DNA of 64,000 bases from Edaphobacter modestus (GTDB taxonomy: Bacteria; Acidobacteriota; Terriglobia; Terriglobales; Acidobacteriaceae): NCBI RefSeq assembly GCF_004217555.1, contig NZ_SHKW01000001.1, forward strand, positions 682,001 to 746,000, written 5' to 3'. Both the position numbers and the translations under genes were made by a program. Under the pieces are notes generated by a model, which was given only the letters and a program-made list of their open reading frames with translations, made no database searches and was not told the DNA's origin. Positions 27,976-37,430 of the stretch are shown piece after piece. Numbering within the stretch: position 1 is the first letter of the stretch; each line of letters starts with the position of its first letter.

Positions 27976-29614
27976 ATGACCCGGCGAAGCTCGTGGACTT
28001 CTTAATCTCATCGCCGAACTCTTACGCGAATGCGACAGTGTCCGAAATCGAAGCGCATCTCAACAACTGGCCGATGCCGGAGCCGCTCCGGGCCGATCTA
28101 CCTGCAGTTCCGGGATTCGACTTAAAGTTATTGCCCAATGCGCTTCGTCCGCTCGTAGAGGACGTGACAGAGCGAATGCAAACACCGCTGGATTTCGCCG
28201 CCGTCGTGTCCGTTCTGTCGTTAGCTGGGTCACGAATCGCAGAGGGCTGATACAGCCCAAGGAGAACGATGAGAGTTGGATGGTCGTTCCGAATCTGTGG
28301 GGAGGTATCGTTGCGGCTCCGGGGTTGGCTTAAATCGCCTGTCATCCAAGCGGTCACGAAGCCTTTGACGATGATTGATGGCCTGTGGCGAACTGAACAT
28401 GAGAGCGGCGTCGCAAACTTTAGAGCCGAGAAGGAGGAGCAAGAACTGAGGGAAGACGCGTGGAAGCAGCTATACACGGCTGCCGTGAAAAAGGGCAGCG
28501 AACCACCGATCCGACCGGATGACCCGCTCGCTGAACCGACTGAGACGACTCATCACGCAAGACTCGACACCCGAGAAGCTACATGAGATTTTACGCGACA
28601 ACCCTGCAGGTGTGCTCGTGATCCGAGACGAGCTTTCTGGCTGGTTCGCATCGCTTGAGAAGCAAGGTCGTGAAGGAGAACGGGAGTTTTTCTCATCAGC
28701 ATGGAACGGCGACACTGGCTACACAATTGACCGAATAAGTCGCGGCAGCATTCACGTCCCCGCCTGCTGTGTCTCCATCTTAGGTGGCATCCCACCCGCC
28801 CGCCTCCGGGCGTATCTCTCCGATGTATTGAAGGACGGCCCCAGCAACGATGGATTAATGCAGCGCTTCCAGCTTCTTGTGTACCCAGATGCTCCTGGGG
28901 AATGGAAGTACGTCGACAGACCACCGAACCATCGCGCCATCGATAGGGTCACACACGCCTTCCGCCGAATCGTGGAACTGGATTGCGAGTGCCCGCTGAT
29001 CTTGAAATTCACACCTGATGCGCAAGAGCTCTTTCAGGAGTGGATGGGCCTCCTTGAGTGTCGGGTCCGGGCGGACGATCTATCGCCCGCTATGCAGGCT
29101 CATTTGGCGAAATTCCGAGTTTGATGCCGTCATTGGCGCTCCTGTTTTCGCTCGCGGACGGCGAACTCGAAGCTGTCGATCTACATCATGCCCGACTCGC
29201 AGCCGCATGGTGCAAATATCTGGAAGATCATGCGCAACGCATCTACGCCTCGCGAATAGCCCCCGAGCAGTTTGCCGCATCGACGCTATCGCGCAAACTT
29301 GCGGGCGGCTGGAAGGGCAGCGAAGGCTCCTTCGCCCTGCGGGATGTGTACCGTAACTGCTGGACAGGACTTGGCACGCCGGAAGAGACCCGAGCAGCAC
29401 TTCGATTACTAGAAGAGGCTGGGTGGGTACGGCGGGACGCGAACGAGCCGGGGCCGGGCCGACCTGCAGAGAACTACACGATCAATCCGAGACTGCAGGA
29501 GGTGACCGATGGAAAGCATCGACTATTGGCGAAACTGGACTCCCGGCAAGAAAATAATAGAAGAACACCCTCAGACCGGACTGACAAACCGCCAAAGTCA
29601 TTAACAGCCTCTAG
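27972..29614 (+). pseudogene. DUF3987 protein, several frameshifts, cut by IS5-family element
   Basis: Pieces in changing frames rebuild a DUF3987 protein: LLPNALRPLVEDVTERMQTP and FAAVVSVLSLAGSRI (27972-28245), SWMVVPNLWGGIVAAPG, KSPVIQAVTKPL (28320-28370), then a 200-codon intact block (28519-29124; NPAGVLVIRDELSGWF, REFFSSAWNGDTGYTIDRIS), and a last block (29120-29520; LADGELEAVDLHHARLAAAW, SKIA-like winged-helix end, GRPAENYTINP). At least four frame changes. DUF3987 proteins accompany primases in the replication modules of integrative elements. The IS5-family copy begins about 90 bp after the recognisable end. Confidence 0.75.
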
Positions 29615-30903
29615 GAGCTTGTTGAAATAGCTAGAGCTGACTCCTTTACTGATGAGGTTTTGGGTTGATGCAGGGGAGTTGGGTTGTTTATGACGGCTGG
29701 CTGGCGGATTCTGCGGCATGTTTTCTTGCCGGGTTGAAGACTCAACCGGCCTTCAGGCGCACTGCTGCTGTGGGTCCTGCTGAGTATGGCTTTGGATGAG
29801 CCTTGGCAGACGCAGCAGGTTATGTGCGGCGCAGCTGAAGACGAAGATCCAGTCGACCTTGGCGAGTCCTCGCACCTTCAGCTGGTCGAGCGGACCGGTC
29901 TGCTTCAACCAGCCAAATGTCTTCTCCACGAGCCAGCGGCGGCTGAGGCTGAGCGCATAGCCGGCGTGCCGGGTGGTCCTGCCATCGAGGTTCGAGCGGC
30001 GTCCCTTGTCGTTCTTCTGCACATGTGCGGTGACGTTGAGGGCGCGGGCTCCGGCGATGAAGTCCTTCGCGTCGTAGGCCTTGTCGGCACCAACCGTGAT
30101 GCGCCGCGAGCTGTTCTTCTGCCGCTCGTCGAGCATCAGCAGGGCGGCGTCGCGCTCGGCATGGCCGTCGGCCTGGGTCGCCATCGCGGCGGCGATCAGG
30201 CCGTTGCGGTTCTCCACCAGCGCATGGCCCAGGTACGCGAGCTTCGACTCCTTGCCATAGCTCTTCTTGTAGAGCCGCGCCTCCGGATCGGTAGTCGATT
30301 GATGGGTCTCGTTCGACCTCTTCTGCCCACGGAAGTTAGTGCCGTCGCCATCATCGGAGCCATCCTTCGGCCGGAAGCTCTTCTGCGATGCCCAGGCCTG
30401 GATCAGCGTGCCGTCCACGGTGAAGTGCTCGTCACTCATGAAGCGCTTCGCCAGCACGTTCACCTCGGCGAAGAACCGCTGCGCCACGTCCGACGTCAGC
30501 AGCCGGTCGCGGTTCTTGGAAAACACGGCATGGTTCCACACCGCGTCGTCCATGCCCAGGCCGACGAACCAGCGGAACAGCAGGTTGTAGTTCAGCTGCT
30601 CGACTAACTGGCGCTCCGAACGCACCGAATAAAACGCCTGCAACAACAGCGCCCGCAGCACATACTCGGGCGCAATCGAAGGACGGCCTGATGCCGAATA
30701 TAGCGCATCGAAATCCTCGTTCAGCGACACCAGAACTGCATCCGTCAACTTGCGAATCTCGCGCAAAGGATGATCCTGTGGAACCCGCTGCTCCAACGTC
30801 ACACAACTGAACATCTCACCCTGAACCCGCTCGTCGCCACGCATACAACAGAGACGGACCAACACCCAGATCAGACGAAGCCAGAACCTATTTCAACAAG
30901 CTC
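29615..30903 (-). mobile_element. Complete IS5-family insertion sequence, 1289 bp
   Basis: A single transposase gene lies between perfect 16-bp inverted repeats (GAGCTTGTTGAAATAG at 29615-29630 and its complement at 30888-30903). Both ends are flanked by CTAG (29611-29614 and 30904-30907), matching the 4-bp CTAR-type target duplication of IS5. The intact gene, ends and target duplication suggest a recent insertion into the already decayed island. Confidence 0.88.
29753..30865 (-). CDS. IS5-family transposase (DDE)
   Basis: A 370-residue transposase. An N-terminal DUF772-like domain (HPLREIRKLTDAV; APEYVLRALLLQAFYSVRSE) precedes the DDE catalytic core: Asp about 151 in TVDGTLIQAWAS, Asp about 261 in VGADKAYDAKDF and Glu about 314 in RRWLVEKTFGWLKQ. 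The ATG at 30844 (MRGDERVQ) is an alternative start. The frame is complete, so the element could be active. Confidence 0.9.
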   Translation of the reverse strand: MLVRLCCMRGDERVQGEMFSCVTLEQRVPQDHPLREIRKLTDAVLVSLNEDFDALYSASGRPSIAPEYVLRALLLQAFYSVRSERQLVEQLNYNLLFRWFVGLGMDDAVWNHAVFSKNRDRLLTSDVAQRFFAEVNVLAKRFMSDEHFTVDGTLIQAWASQKSFRPKDGSDDGDGTNFRGQKRSNETHQSTTDPEARLYKKSYGKESKLAYLGHALVENRNGLIAAAMATQADGHAERDAALLMLDERQKNSSRRITVGADKAYDAKDFIAGARALNVTAHVQKNDKGRRSNLDGRTTRHAGYALSLSRRWLVEKTFGWLKQTGPLDQLKVRGLAKVDWIFVFSCAAHNLLRLPRLIQSHTQQDPQQQCA

Positions 30904-30907
30904 CTAG

Positions 30908-31225
30908 AAGACATCTCCTCTTCGCAACTCGTTACCGGGAACTGCTTAGAAATGCTTTTCTGCTTTTGAACAAGACTGCCAGCATAGTTCACGTTTTCAT
31001 CGGGCTCCATCGAAGGAACTCTTCGTTTCCTACTCACGACTCGGCATCTAGCCGTTAAGTTGACGATGCCGGAAAAACTTCTGTCGTTTCCCGTCGAAAT
31101 GTCGATAAGTGGTCTCCGGCGAATTCAATCGACCTCGAAGTATGGCCTCTCTTATGTGGCAGTGTAATTCAGCAGAGCCGCTCGCTTGGCCCTACGCTGT
31201 GGAGTGAGGGAAAGTGCGGTCGAGT
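30908..31225. other. 318-bp gap after the IS5-family element
   Basis: Probably residual sequence of the integrative element; no gene or RNA recognised. Confidence 0.45.
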
Positions 31226-31715
31226 TCATCGGGCCTCCGTGATTGTCTGATATCGGAGCGTGTCGGAGACTTTGCCTTTTGCTGCTGCGGGAGCACTCCG
31301 ATGACGGTCACTGTTTTCCCATAGAGAAGAGACGTCCGTAGCCGTCGTTGTTGGAGACAAGGCATAGCGACCCTCAGTTCCGGTTATCTCCAGAAAATGC
31401 GCGCTGGCTGTAGCCGTCAGCTTGCCTTGGGCTATTATGTCGGCGTCTTTGTGAGTGAATCCGTTCTTCTCTACCGTTTGATTGAATTGCCTCATAGACT
31501 CGTTGTTGCCTGAGTTGAGCTTGATGGTGACTAGGCCGGTGTTGAGATCTACATCGACCGCATTCACCCCTGGAATACCTTTCATCGAAACACGAATGGC
31601 GTGAGCACAAGGAGCGCAGTCCATGCCGAAGACAACGAGGTTGACATGTTCATATTCAGCATGAGCGGCGAGCGAAGGGGTTGCGAGAAGTCCCGCAATA
31701 ATGATTTTTTTTCAT
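31226..31715 (-). CDS. Secreted heavy-metal-associated (HMA) domain protein, start split by an A8 run
   Basis: An open frame from ATG at 31624 gives 132 residues starting inside the HMA fold (MDCAPCAHAIRVSMKG, with the metal-binding CxxC), so it lacks the first strand. Upstream, ATG at 31715 is followed by eight A residues; removing one A yields MKKIIIAGLLATPSLAAHA, a clear signal peptide, then EYEHVNLVVFGMDC in frame with the rest. The intact protein would be a periplasmic copper- or other soft-metal-binding protein of about 163 residues with a low-complexity tail. As written it is frameshifted. The run could allow slippage, be a recent mutation, or be a sequencing error. Confidence 0.65.
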
Positions 31716-32159
31716 GATCGTTGCTTTCAATGGGGAACTGGTATGTATGGCGAATCAAACGTGTTCCCGACCGTAGATCGAGTCCGACGCATCACGAAGA
31801 ATGGGAGCCTCTACTCCGCCAGAGATGGCGACATTCTTGAAGATCGCCGAGCACTGATGGTCCGAGCCACACGGTCGTAGTTTACTGTTCGGAAGGATGG
31901 CTCCGCCAGTCAAGACGTTTCCGGTGTGCTCTCCCGTGCGTTCAGCGAAGCCTCGATAATCCCATTGGTCATATCCGTGACGGAGCTTCGCCGGACGATA
32001 GCCATAGACCCCGCTCCCAGGAGATGGTGTCGGGGACGCCTGTCGTTGGAAGCTTCCGCAACTCTGACCTTAGAACCAGTTCGCTTCCCCCGCAGATTCC
32101 CAGTTTTGCCAAGGTTGCATCGAAATCCCTGAACAACGTTCATCTGAACCCCATCCGGA
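31716..32159. other. 444-bp gap before the recombinase relic
   Basis: The upstream part of a tyrosine recombinase gene would be expected here, but I cannot recognise it in any frame. Confidence 0.4.
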
Positions 32160-32390
32160 ATTTGAGCACAGCGTGACACCTGAAGGGCAAACGCGACTAC
32201 ATCGTCGAGACCATCCAGCAACGGGAAGGTCGGTGTCCTGGCCGACCTTGAGGAAAAGGGCCGCCGTATCCGGCGATGGCCATCCCGATCTGGGTGAAGC
32301 AGGGCATCAACGCCTGGATGACTGGCATCGAAGACGGGTGGTTGCTGCGGTCGGTCTCGAAGAGTGGGAAGCTCGACCGTGACACGTAAA
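32160..32390 (+). pseudogene. Tyrosine recombinase / phage integrase remnant
   Basis: Pieces in two or three frames give RDYIVETIQQREGR, VLADLEEKGRRIR, AIPIWVKQGINAWM and EDGWLLRSVSKSGKL, matching the central catalytic part of island integrases (typically WVIADLxGKxxRxRTVPxPxWVKxAxDxW). The HxxR box and tyrosine end are missing. Together with alpA, primase and DUF3987 relics it marks 27.3-32.4 kb as a dead integrative element. Confidence 0.6.
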
Positions 32391-32490
32391 GCAACTGGGC
32401 GGTCTGGTCGGTAGTTGAACAATCCATGTCCTGATTTGAAACGACTGGAATTCCCGGCTGGTCTTCATTTTGTCTTAATGTTTAATGTTG

Positions 32491-32518
32491 TATCGTGTTT
32501 CGATAACGAGGCACGATA
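32491..32518. promoter_or_regulatory. Candidate PadR operator
   Basis: TATCGTG at 32491 and CACGATA at 32512 form an inverted repeat directly before the TTG start of the padR-like gene. Inside it TATCG-N5-CGATA (32491-32505) forms a second one. PadR proteins commonly bind such palindromes at their own promoters, so this is a likely autoregulatory site for the pump operon. Confidence 0.55.
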
Positions 32519-32836
32519 TTGCAGAACGTTTCAGATAACCGCGATCTCTACTCCGGCATGATTCGTCTGCACATCCTTCATCATGCAGAGCACGATGCTA
32601 TTTTCGGAGCAGGGATGGCGGAAGAGCTTGCCCGCCATGGATACAAGATCAGCCCTGGAACTCTCTATCCAATCCTTCATGGTTTGGAGAAGCGTGGATA
32701 CCTGAAATCGGAGGAAGAACGATCTGGCAGGAGCGTTCGCCGCCTCTACAAGATCACGGCCTCCGGTCGCCGAGCGCTCAAAACGTCAAAGCTCCGAGTT
32801 CGCGAGCTTTTTGGAGAGCTCATTGAAGGAAAATAG
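32519..32836 (+). CDS. PadR-family transcriptional regulator
   Basis: A 105-residue winged-helix protein read from a TTG start, with GAGG a few bases upstream. The PadR signature is LHILHHAEHDAIFGAGMAEE, ISPGTLYPILHGLEKRGYL and VRRLYKITASGRRAL. PadR members usually repress the transporter genes behind them until a toxic compound is bound. It is 25 bp from the TolC gene, so it probably heads the pump operon. Confidence 0.9.
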   Translation: MQNVSDNRDLYSGMIRLHILHHAEHDAIFGAGMAEELARHGYKISPGTLYPILHGLEKRGYLKSEEERSGRSVRRLYKITASGRRALKTSKLRVRELFGELIEGK

Positions 32837-32861
32837 TCCATTCTTTTGAGATGTTCGCTCG

Positions 32862-34265
32862 ATGCGAGCGGCCGGTGTTGGATGCTTCTTCCTGGTCGGC
32901 GCGGTGACTATCGTTTTGGCTCAGTCTCCATCCGTCGCTCCTGGCGCTCCCTCCGAGCTCACGATTGCTCAAGTCGTTCAGGATGCACAGCAGAACTATC
33001 CCTCCATCCATGTCTCCGAGCAGGAACTCAATGCTGCCGTGGCAAACATTCGGTTGGCAAGAACTTCTTACCTGCCACGCCTTGATGGCATTGTGGCGGT
33101 AAACAGGGCGACCCGGAACAACGTTTTCGGTATGTTACTTCCCCAAAACATTCTGCCAGGCATCTCCGGGCCGGTGATCGGGAGCAACGATGCAGGGTCC
33201 GTTTGGGGGAGTGCAACGGGGCTCTTGTTCAATTGGCAGCCGTTCGATTTTGGTTTGCGTCATGCCAAGGTAGAGTCGGCGGCTGCAGCGCGTGATCGGG
33301 CAAATGCATTCGTACAGAGAAGCCAACTTGAGGTCTCAAGTGCCGCGGCAGACGCGTTTCTAACCGTGGTGGCAGCCGGTCAGGCTCGGAAAGCGGCTCA
33401 GGTCGCGGTCGATAACTGGGAGACTCTAAGGCGAAGTATCCATGCGCTGAGGACTGCCGAACTGCGGCCCGGCGCTGACGAATCCCGCATCGACGCGGAA
33501 AAGGCGGCCGCCAGCACTCAACTCGCTCTGGCAACAGAAGCGGTTGAAATGGGAGAGGCGACCCTTTCGAAGTTTCTGTCCAAGCCCGGCGATGTATTGA
33601 AGCCGTTCAACCACGCCCATTTCCTTGGAGATGTCCCTTTGGGACTCGAGGATGGCGGGAACTTTCATCCCGAGAGTACCCCCGCCATGCTGGAGCAACA
33701 TGCTGTCGTATCTCAGTCGGCTTCGGAGCTTCGGGCAACAGATCGTAGCTGGGTCCCACAATTCAATCTGGAGGCGGCAGGTTACGGTCGAGGCTCCGGC
33801 GCAGAGACAAATGGTCAACGGTTGAGCGGTGCAAACGGCCTCGCTCCTACGGTAGGGAACTACGCCGTCGGTCTGAACATCACGTTTGGCTTTCTCGACT
33901 TTGCCAGCATTCACGCTCGCGAAGCCTCCCAGTCTGCCACTCTGAAAGCGGAGCAAGCGCGCGAGACACTGGTCGGTCGACAACTTCAAGAGCAGTACGG
34001 TCAGGCGCTTGCCGCTTTACACGCCATGCGCAGCGTTGCAAAGAATACCCCGATTCAGGTAGTAGCCGCCCGGACCGCTCTCTCCCAGGCCACAGCTCGG
34101 TACAAAGCCGGTCTCACTTCGATTGATGATGTGGCACAGGCACAACGGCTAGTCGTGCAGGCTGAGATGGATGACTCGATTGCGCGCCTCAACGTCTGGC
34201 GTGTGTTCCTTCAATTGCAATCTGTACGTGGCGATTTGCAGCCCTTCCTTCAGGCAGCTCAGTAG
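32862..34265 (+). CDS. TolC-like outer-membrane efflux protein
   Basis: A 467-residue protein with a signal peptide (about 1-20, ending VLA) and two outer-membrane-efflux repeats (about 35-225 and 260-460) rich in long coiled helices (ANIRLARTSYLPRLDGIVAV; ALSQATARYKAGLTSIDDVA). It should form the trimeric exit duct of a tripartite pump. It is followed after 18 bp by the RND gene, in one operon with padR. Confidence 0.9.
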   Translation: MRAAGVGCFFLVGAVTIVLAQSPSVAPGAPSELTIAQVVQDAQQNYPSIHVSEQELNAAVANIRLARTSYLPRLDGIVAVNRATRNNVFGMLLPQNILPGISGPVIGSNDAGSVWGSATGLLFNWQPFDFGLRHAKVESAAAARDRANAFVQRSQLEVSSAAADAFLTVVAAGQARKAAQVAVDNWETLRRSIHALRTAELRPGADESRIDAEKAAASTQLALATEAVEMGEATLSKFLSKPGDVLKPFNHAHFLGDVPLGLEDGGNFHPESTPAMLEQHAVVSQSASELRATDRSWVPQFNLEAAGYGRGSGAETNGQRLSGANGLAPTVGNYAVGLNITFGFLDFASIHAREASQSATLKAEQARETLVGRQLQEQYGQALAALHAMRSVAKNTPIQVVAARTALSQATARYKAGLTSIDDVAQAQRLVVQAEMDDSIARLNVWRVFLQLQSVRGDLQPFLQAAQ

Positions 34266-34283
34266 TCCAGGTGATTAATTGAC

Positions 34284-37200
34284 ATGCGCTTAGTCCTCGC
34301 AGCTCTGGGTCGTCCCCTCACCGTGATCGTGGCGTTGATCGCAATTGTCGTCGGCTTCTTCATGGCGATCGGACGGATGCGTATGGATATCTTTCCCGAG
34401 GTGGGAAATCCTGTGATCTACGTTGCGCAGCCGTATGGCGGGATGACGCCTGCCCAGATGGAAGGCTTCCTTACCTACTATTACGAGTACCACTTTCTGT
34501 ACATCACAGGCATTCAAGCCGTAGACAGCAAGAGTGTGCAGGGCGCAGCCCTCATGAAGCTCACCTTTCGGGAAGGCACGAACATGCAACAGGCGATGGC
34601 CGAGACGGTTGGCTACGTCAATCGCGCTCGCGCCTTCATGCCGCCCGGTACAGTGCCGCCATTCATCACGCGCTTCGATCCTGGAAGCGTTGCGGTTGGC
34701 CTCCTGCTGTTCACAAGCAATAGCCACACGCAAGGGGAGCTCCAGAACATCGCTCTGAATCAGGTGCGCCCTCTGTTCGCAACGCTTACAGGAGTATCCG
34801 CGCCTCCTCCATTTGGCGGCAATCAGCGCACGATTGTGGTAACGCTCGATCCTGACAAGCTGAAGCAATATGGGGTATCTCCTGAGCAGGCGATTGCGGC
34901 AGTGACCAGCGGCACGGTTGTGTCGCCCTCCGGCAATCTTTATGACGGAACACTGAATCGAATCGTTCGGACGAACTCCACGCTCGGACCAGAGCTGAAC
35001 GATTTGATGGCGGCGCCCATTCATCCCCGCTCTGGAGCCAATATCTATCTCCGCGATATCGGAAGCATCGAGAATGGAACGGACATCGTTACGGCGTACG
35101 CTCATGTCGATGGCCGTCGCACCGTCTACATCCCGGTCACGAAGCGTTCCGACGCATCGACCCTGGCCGTGATCAAAGCCGTTAAAGCAGCCCTCCCCAG
35201 CTTCAAAAAGGTCATGCCGGATGACGTCGATGTACAGCTCGCCTTTGATCAGTCTGGCTATGTTTCAAACGCAATCAACGGGCTCGTCAGGGAAGCAGCT
35301 CTCGGCGCAATTCTGACCGGATTGGTCGTTCTGTTGTTCCTGAGAGATTGGCGGGGGGCGCTAATCGTCGTGGCAAACATTCCCTTTGCTTTGTTTGCCG
35401 CCGTGCTCCTTCTGTGGGCGACGGGCCAGACGATCAACATCATGACCCTCGGTGGACTGGCATTGGCGGTCGGCGTACTGGTGGATGAGGCGACCGTCGA
35501 AGTCGAAAATATCCATACGCAGCTACTCCCGGGTGTCTCCCGGGCCAAAGCCGTTCTTGAGGCTTGCCGGCGAACTGTAATAGCCCGTCTGCTATCAATG
35601 CTCTGCGTTCTAGCGGTGTTTGTTCCATCGTTCTTCATGAACGGTGTGGGCCGACAGCTCTTTGTCCCACTTTCTCTCGCCGTTGGCTTCGCAATGATCG
35701 CCTCCTACTTCCTATCGAGCAGCTTGGTCCCAGTCTTCGCAACGTGGATCATGAAGGAGGCGCACAAGGGAGAAGAGAAGGAAGGCAGCTTTGGAAAGCT
35801 GAGAACTCACTACGAGCGTTATCTTGGCTTTGTGCTGAATCGTCGGTGGCCCGTCATTCTCGGCTACTTTGCGGTAACGACCCTTATTCTCGTCCTGGTT
35901 GCGCCTCGTATTGGGAATGAAATCTTCCCTGATTCGAACGGACCTGTCCTGCGGATAAGACTCAAAGCACCTATCGGAACCAGAATTGAAGAGACCGAGC
36001 CGATGGTGATGCAAGCCTTAGAGCTGATCCGGAAGACGGTGGGCAAAGACAATGTCGAGATCACCTCTGACTACGTCGGCGTTCAGCCCTCGAGCTATCC
36101 GGTCAACCTCATTCATCTCTTCACCAGTGGTCCGGAAGAGGCTTTGGTGCAAGTCCAGCTCCGACCGGGTCATCCGGACGACGAACGATTGCGAGAGGAT
36201 CTTCGCGCTGCGTTCCGCAAGGAGATGCCGAAGCTGACGATGGCATTCGAAGCAGGTGACATCGTTTCGCAGGTTATGAGTTTCGGGTCGCCGACGCCAA
36301 TCCAGATCGATGTGCAAGGGGTAGATATCGATCAGGACTACACCTATCTTGCGAAGGTCGAAGCTGGGCTCCGCAAGCTCGACTTCCTGCGGGATATCTC
36401 CATTGTTCAGCCGCATCTTTATCCGACTGTCGAGGTGAACGTGAATCGCGACTATGCCGGTCAGTTCGGTCTCACGATGGCCGATGTGACGAACTCACTG
36501 ACGCCCGCGACCGGTTCCTCTCGATTCACGGCTCCGAACTACTGGCGCGATCCAAAGACTGGCAACGCATTCCAGATTCAGGTGCAACTACCTTCGAACC
36601 GCATGCAGGGTCTCGGCGCGCTTTCAACGCTCCCGCTGATGCGCGAAGGTCAGGGCCAGCCGCAACTCGATCAGGTCGCCAAATTGGAGTACGGGACCAT
36701 GCCGGAGATGATCGAACGTCTGAGTGGCCAACGGATCGTGAGTGCGACGGCAAACCTGCATGGGATGCCGCTCGGTGACGCTCAGAAGCGCATCGCCGAA
36801 GTACTGAAGAATCTGCCTGCGGCTCCGAAGGGTTCGGCGGTGGCGGTGCGTGGCCAGATACCCGCCCTTGAGGAGACGATCTCCGGTCTTCGCACCGGGC
36901 TCCTTCTTACTGTCGCAGCAATCTTCCTGCTGTTGATGGCGAACTTCCAGTCTCTCCGGTTGCCGCTGGCGATTCTCTCGACCATTCCTGGCGTACTCTG
37001 CGGGGTTGTTTTGATGCTGCTCATCACAGGGACTACACTCAACATTCAGTCCTTCATGGGAGCGATCATGGCGGTGGGCATCTCCGTCGCCAACTCGATT
37101 CTTCTTGTCAGCTTCGCAGAACAGGCCAGACACGAAAATCAGGATGTAGCTGCCGCTACCCGGTCTGGAGCGACCAGCCGTATACGGGCCATCCTGATGA

Positions 37201-37430
37201 CCGCCACAGCCATGATCTGCGGGATGATACCGATGGCAATCGGCTTCGGAGAGGGAAGCGCGCAATCGGCTCCTCTCGGTCGCGCTGTGATCGGCGGCCT
37301 CATTGTTTCCACACTGACGACCCTAACCATTCTTCCGGTCGTCTATGCGCTGCTTCAAAGCAGAGCATCCACCACGTCGAATTCCCTCAATCCTGAAGAT
37401 CCTTCGAGTCGATACTATGTCCATCCATAA
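34284..37430 (+). CDS. RND-family efflux transporter (AcrB/MexB-like)
   Basis: A 1048-residue inner-membrane proton antiporter of normal length. TM1 is at about 9-28, the first porter domain at about 35-330, a TM2-6 bundle at about 335-480 with the conserved GLALAVGVLVDEATVEVENI (TM4 proton-relay acid residues), the second porter domain at about 560-860, and TM8-12 at about 870-1030 (FMGAIMAVGISVANSILLVSF). Compared with typical HAE1 pumps the TM4 motif has DEA in place of DDA. The substrate range is unknown. AGGTGA precedes the ATG. Confidence 0.92.
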   Translation: MRLVLAALGRPLTVIVALIAIVVGFFMAIGRMRMDIFPEVGNPVIYVAQPYGGMTPAQMEGFLTYYYEYHFLYITGIQAVDSKSVQGAALMKLTFREGTNMQQAMAETVGYVNRARAFMPPGTVPPFITRFDPGSVAVGLLLFTSNSHTQGELQNIALNQVRPLFATLTGVSAPPPFGGNQRTIVVTLDPDKLKQYGVSPEQAIAAVTSGTVVSPSGNLYDGTLNRIVRTNSTLGPELNDLMAAPIHPRSGANIYLRDIGSIENGTDIVTAYAHVDGRRTVYIPVTKRSDASTLAVIKAVKAALPSFKKVMPDDVDVQLAFDQSGYVSNAINGLVREAALGAILTGLVVLLFLRDWRGALIVVANIPFALFAAVLLLWATGQTINIMTLGGLALAVGVLVDEATVEVENIHTQLLPGVSRAKAVLEACRRTVIARLLSMLCVLAVFVPSFFMNGVGRQLFVPLSLAVGFAMIASYFLSSSLVPVFATWIMKEAHKGEEKEGSFGKLRTHYERYLGFVLNRRWPVILGYFAVTTLILVLVAPRIGNEIFPDSNGPVLRIRLKAPIGTRIEETEPMVMQALELIRKTVGKDNVEITSDYVGVQPSSYPVNLIHLFTSGPEEALVQVQLRPGHPDDERLREDLRAAFRKEMPKLTMAFEAGDIVSQVMSFGSPTPIQIDVQGVDIDQDYTYLAKVEAGLRKLDFLRDISIVQPHLYPTVEVNVNRDYAGQFGLTMADVTNSLTPATGSSRFTAPNYWRDPKTGNAFQIQVQLPSNRMQGLGALSTLPLMREGQGQPQLDQVAKLEYGTMPEMIERLSGQRIVSATANLHGMPLGDAQKRIAEVLKNLPAAPKGSAVAVRGQIPALEETISGLRTGLLLTVAAIFLLLMANFQSLRLPLAILSTIPGVLCGVVLMLLITGTTLNIQSFMGAIMAVGISVANSILLVSFAEQARHENQDVAAATRSGATSRIRAILMTATAMICGMIPMAIGFGEGSAQSAPLGRAVIGGLIVSTLTTLTILPVVYALLQSRASTTSNSLNPEDPSSRYYVHP

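Noticed and set aside
29786..30607. 273-codon plus-strand open frame
   Set aside because: It lies wholly inside the IS5-family transposase on the other strand, has no recognisable domain and reflects GC-rich codon use.
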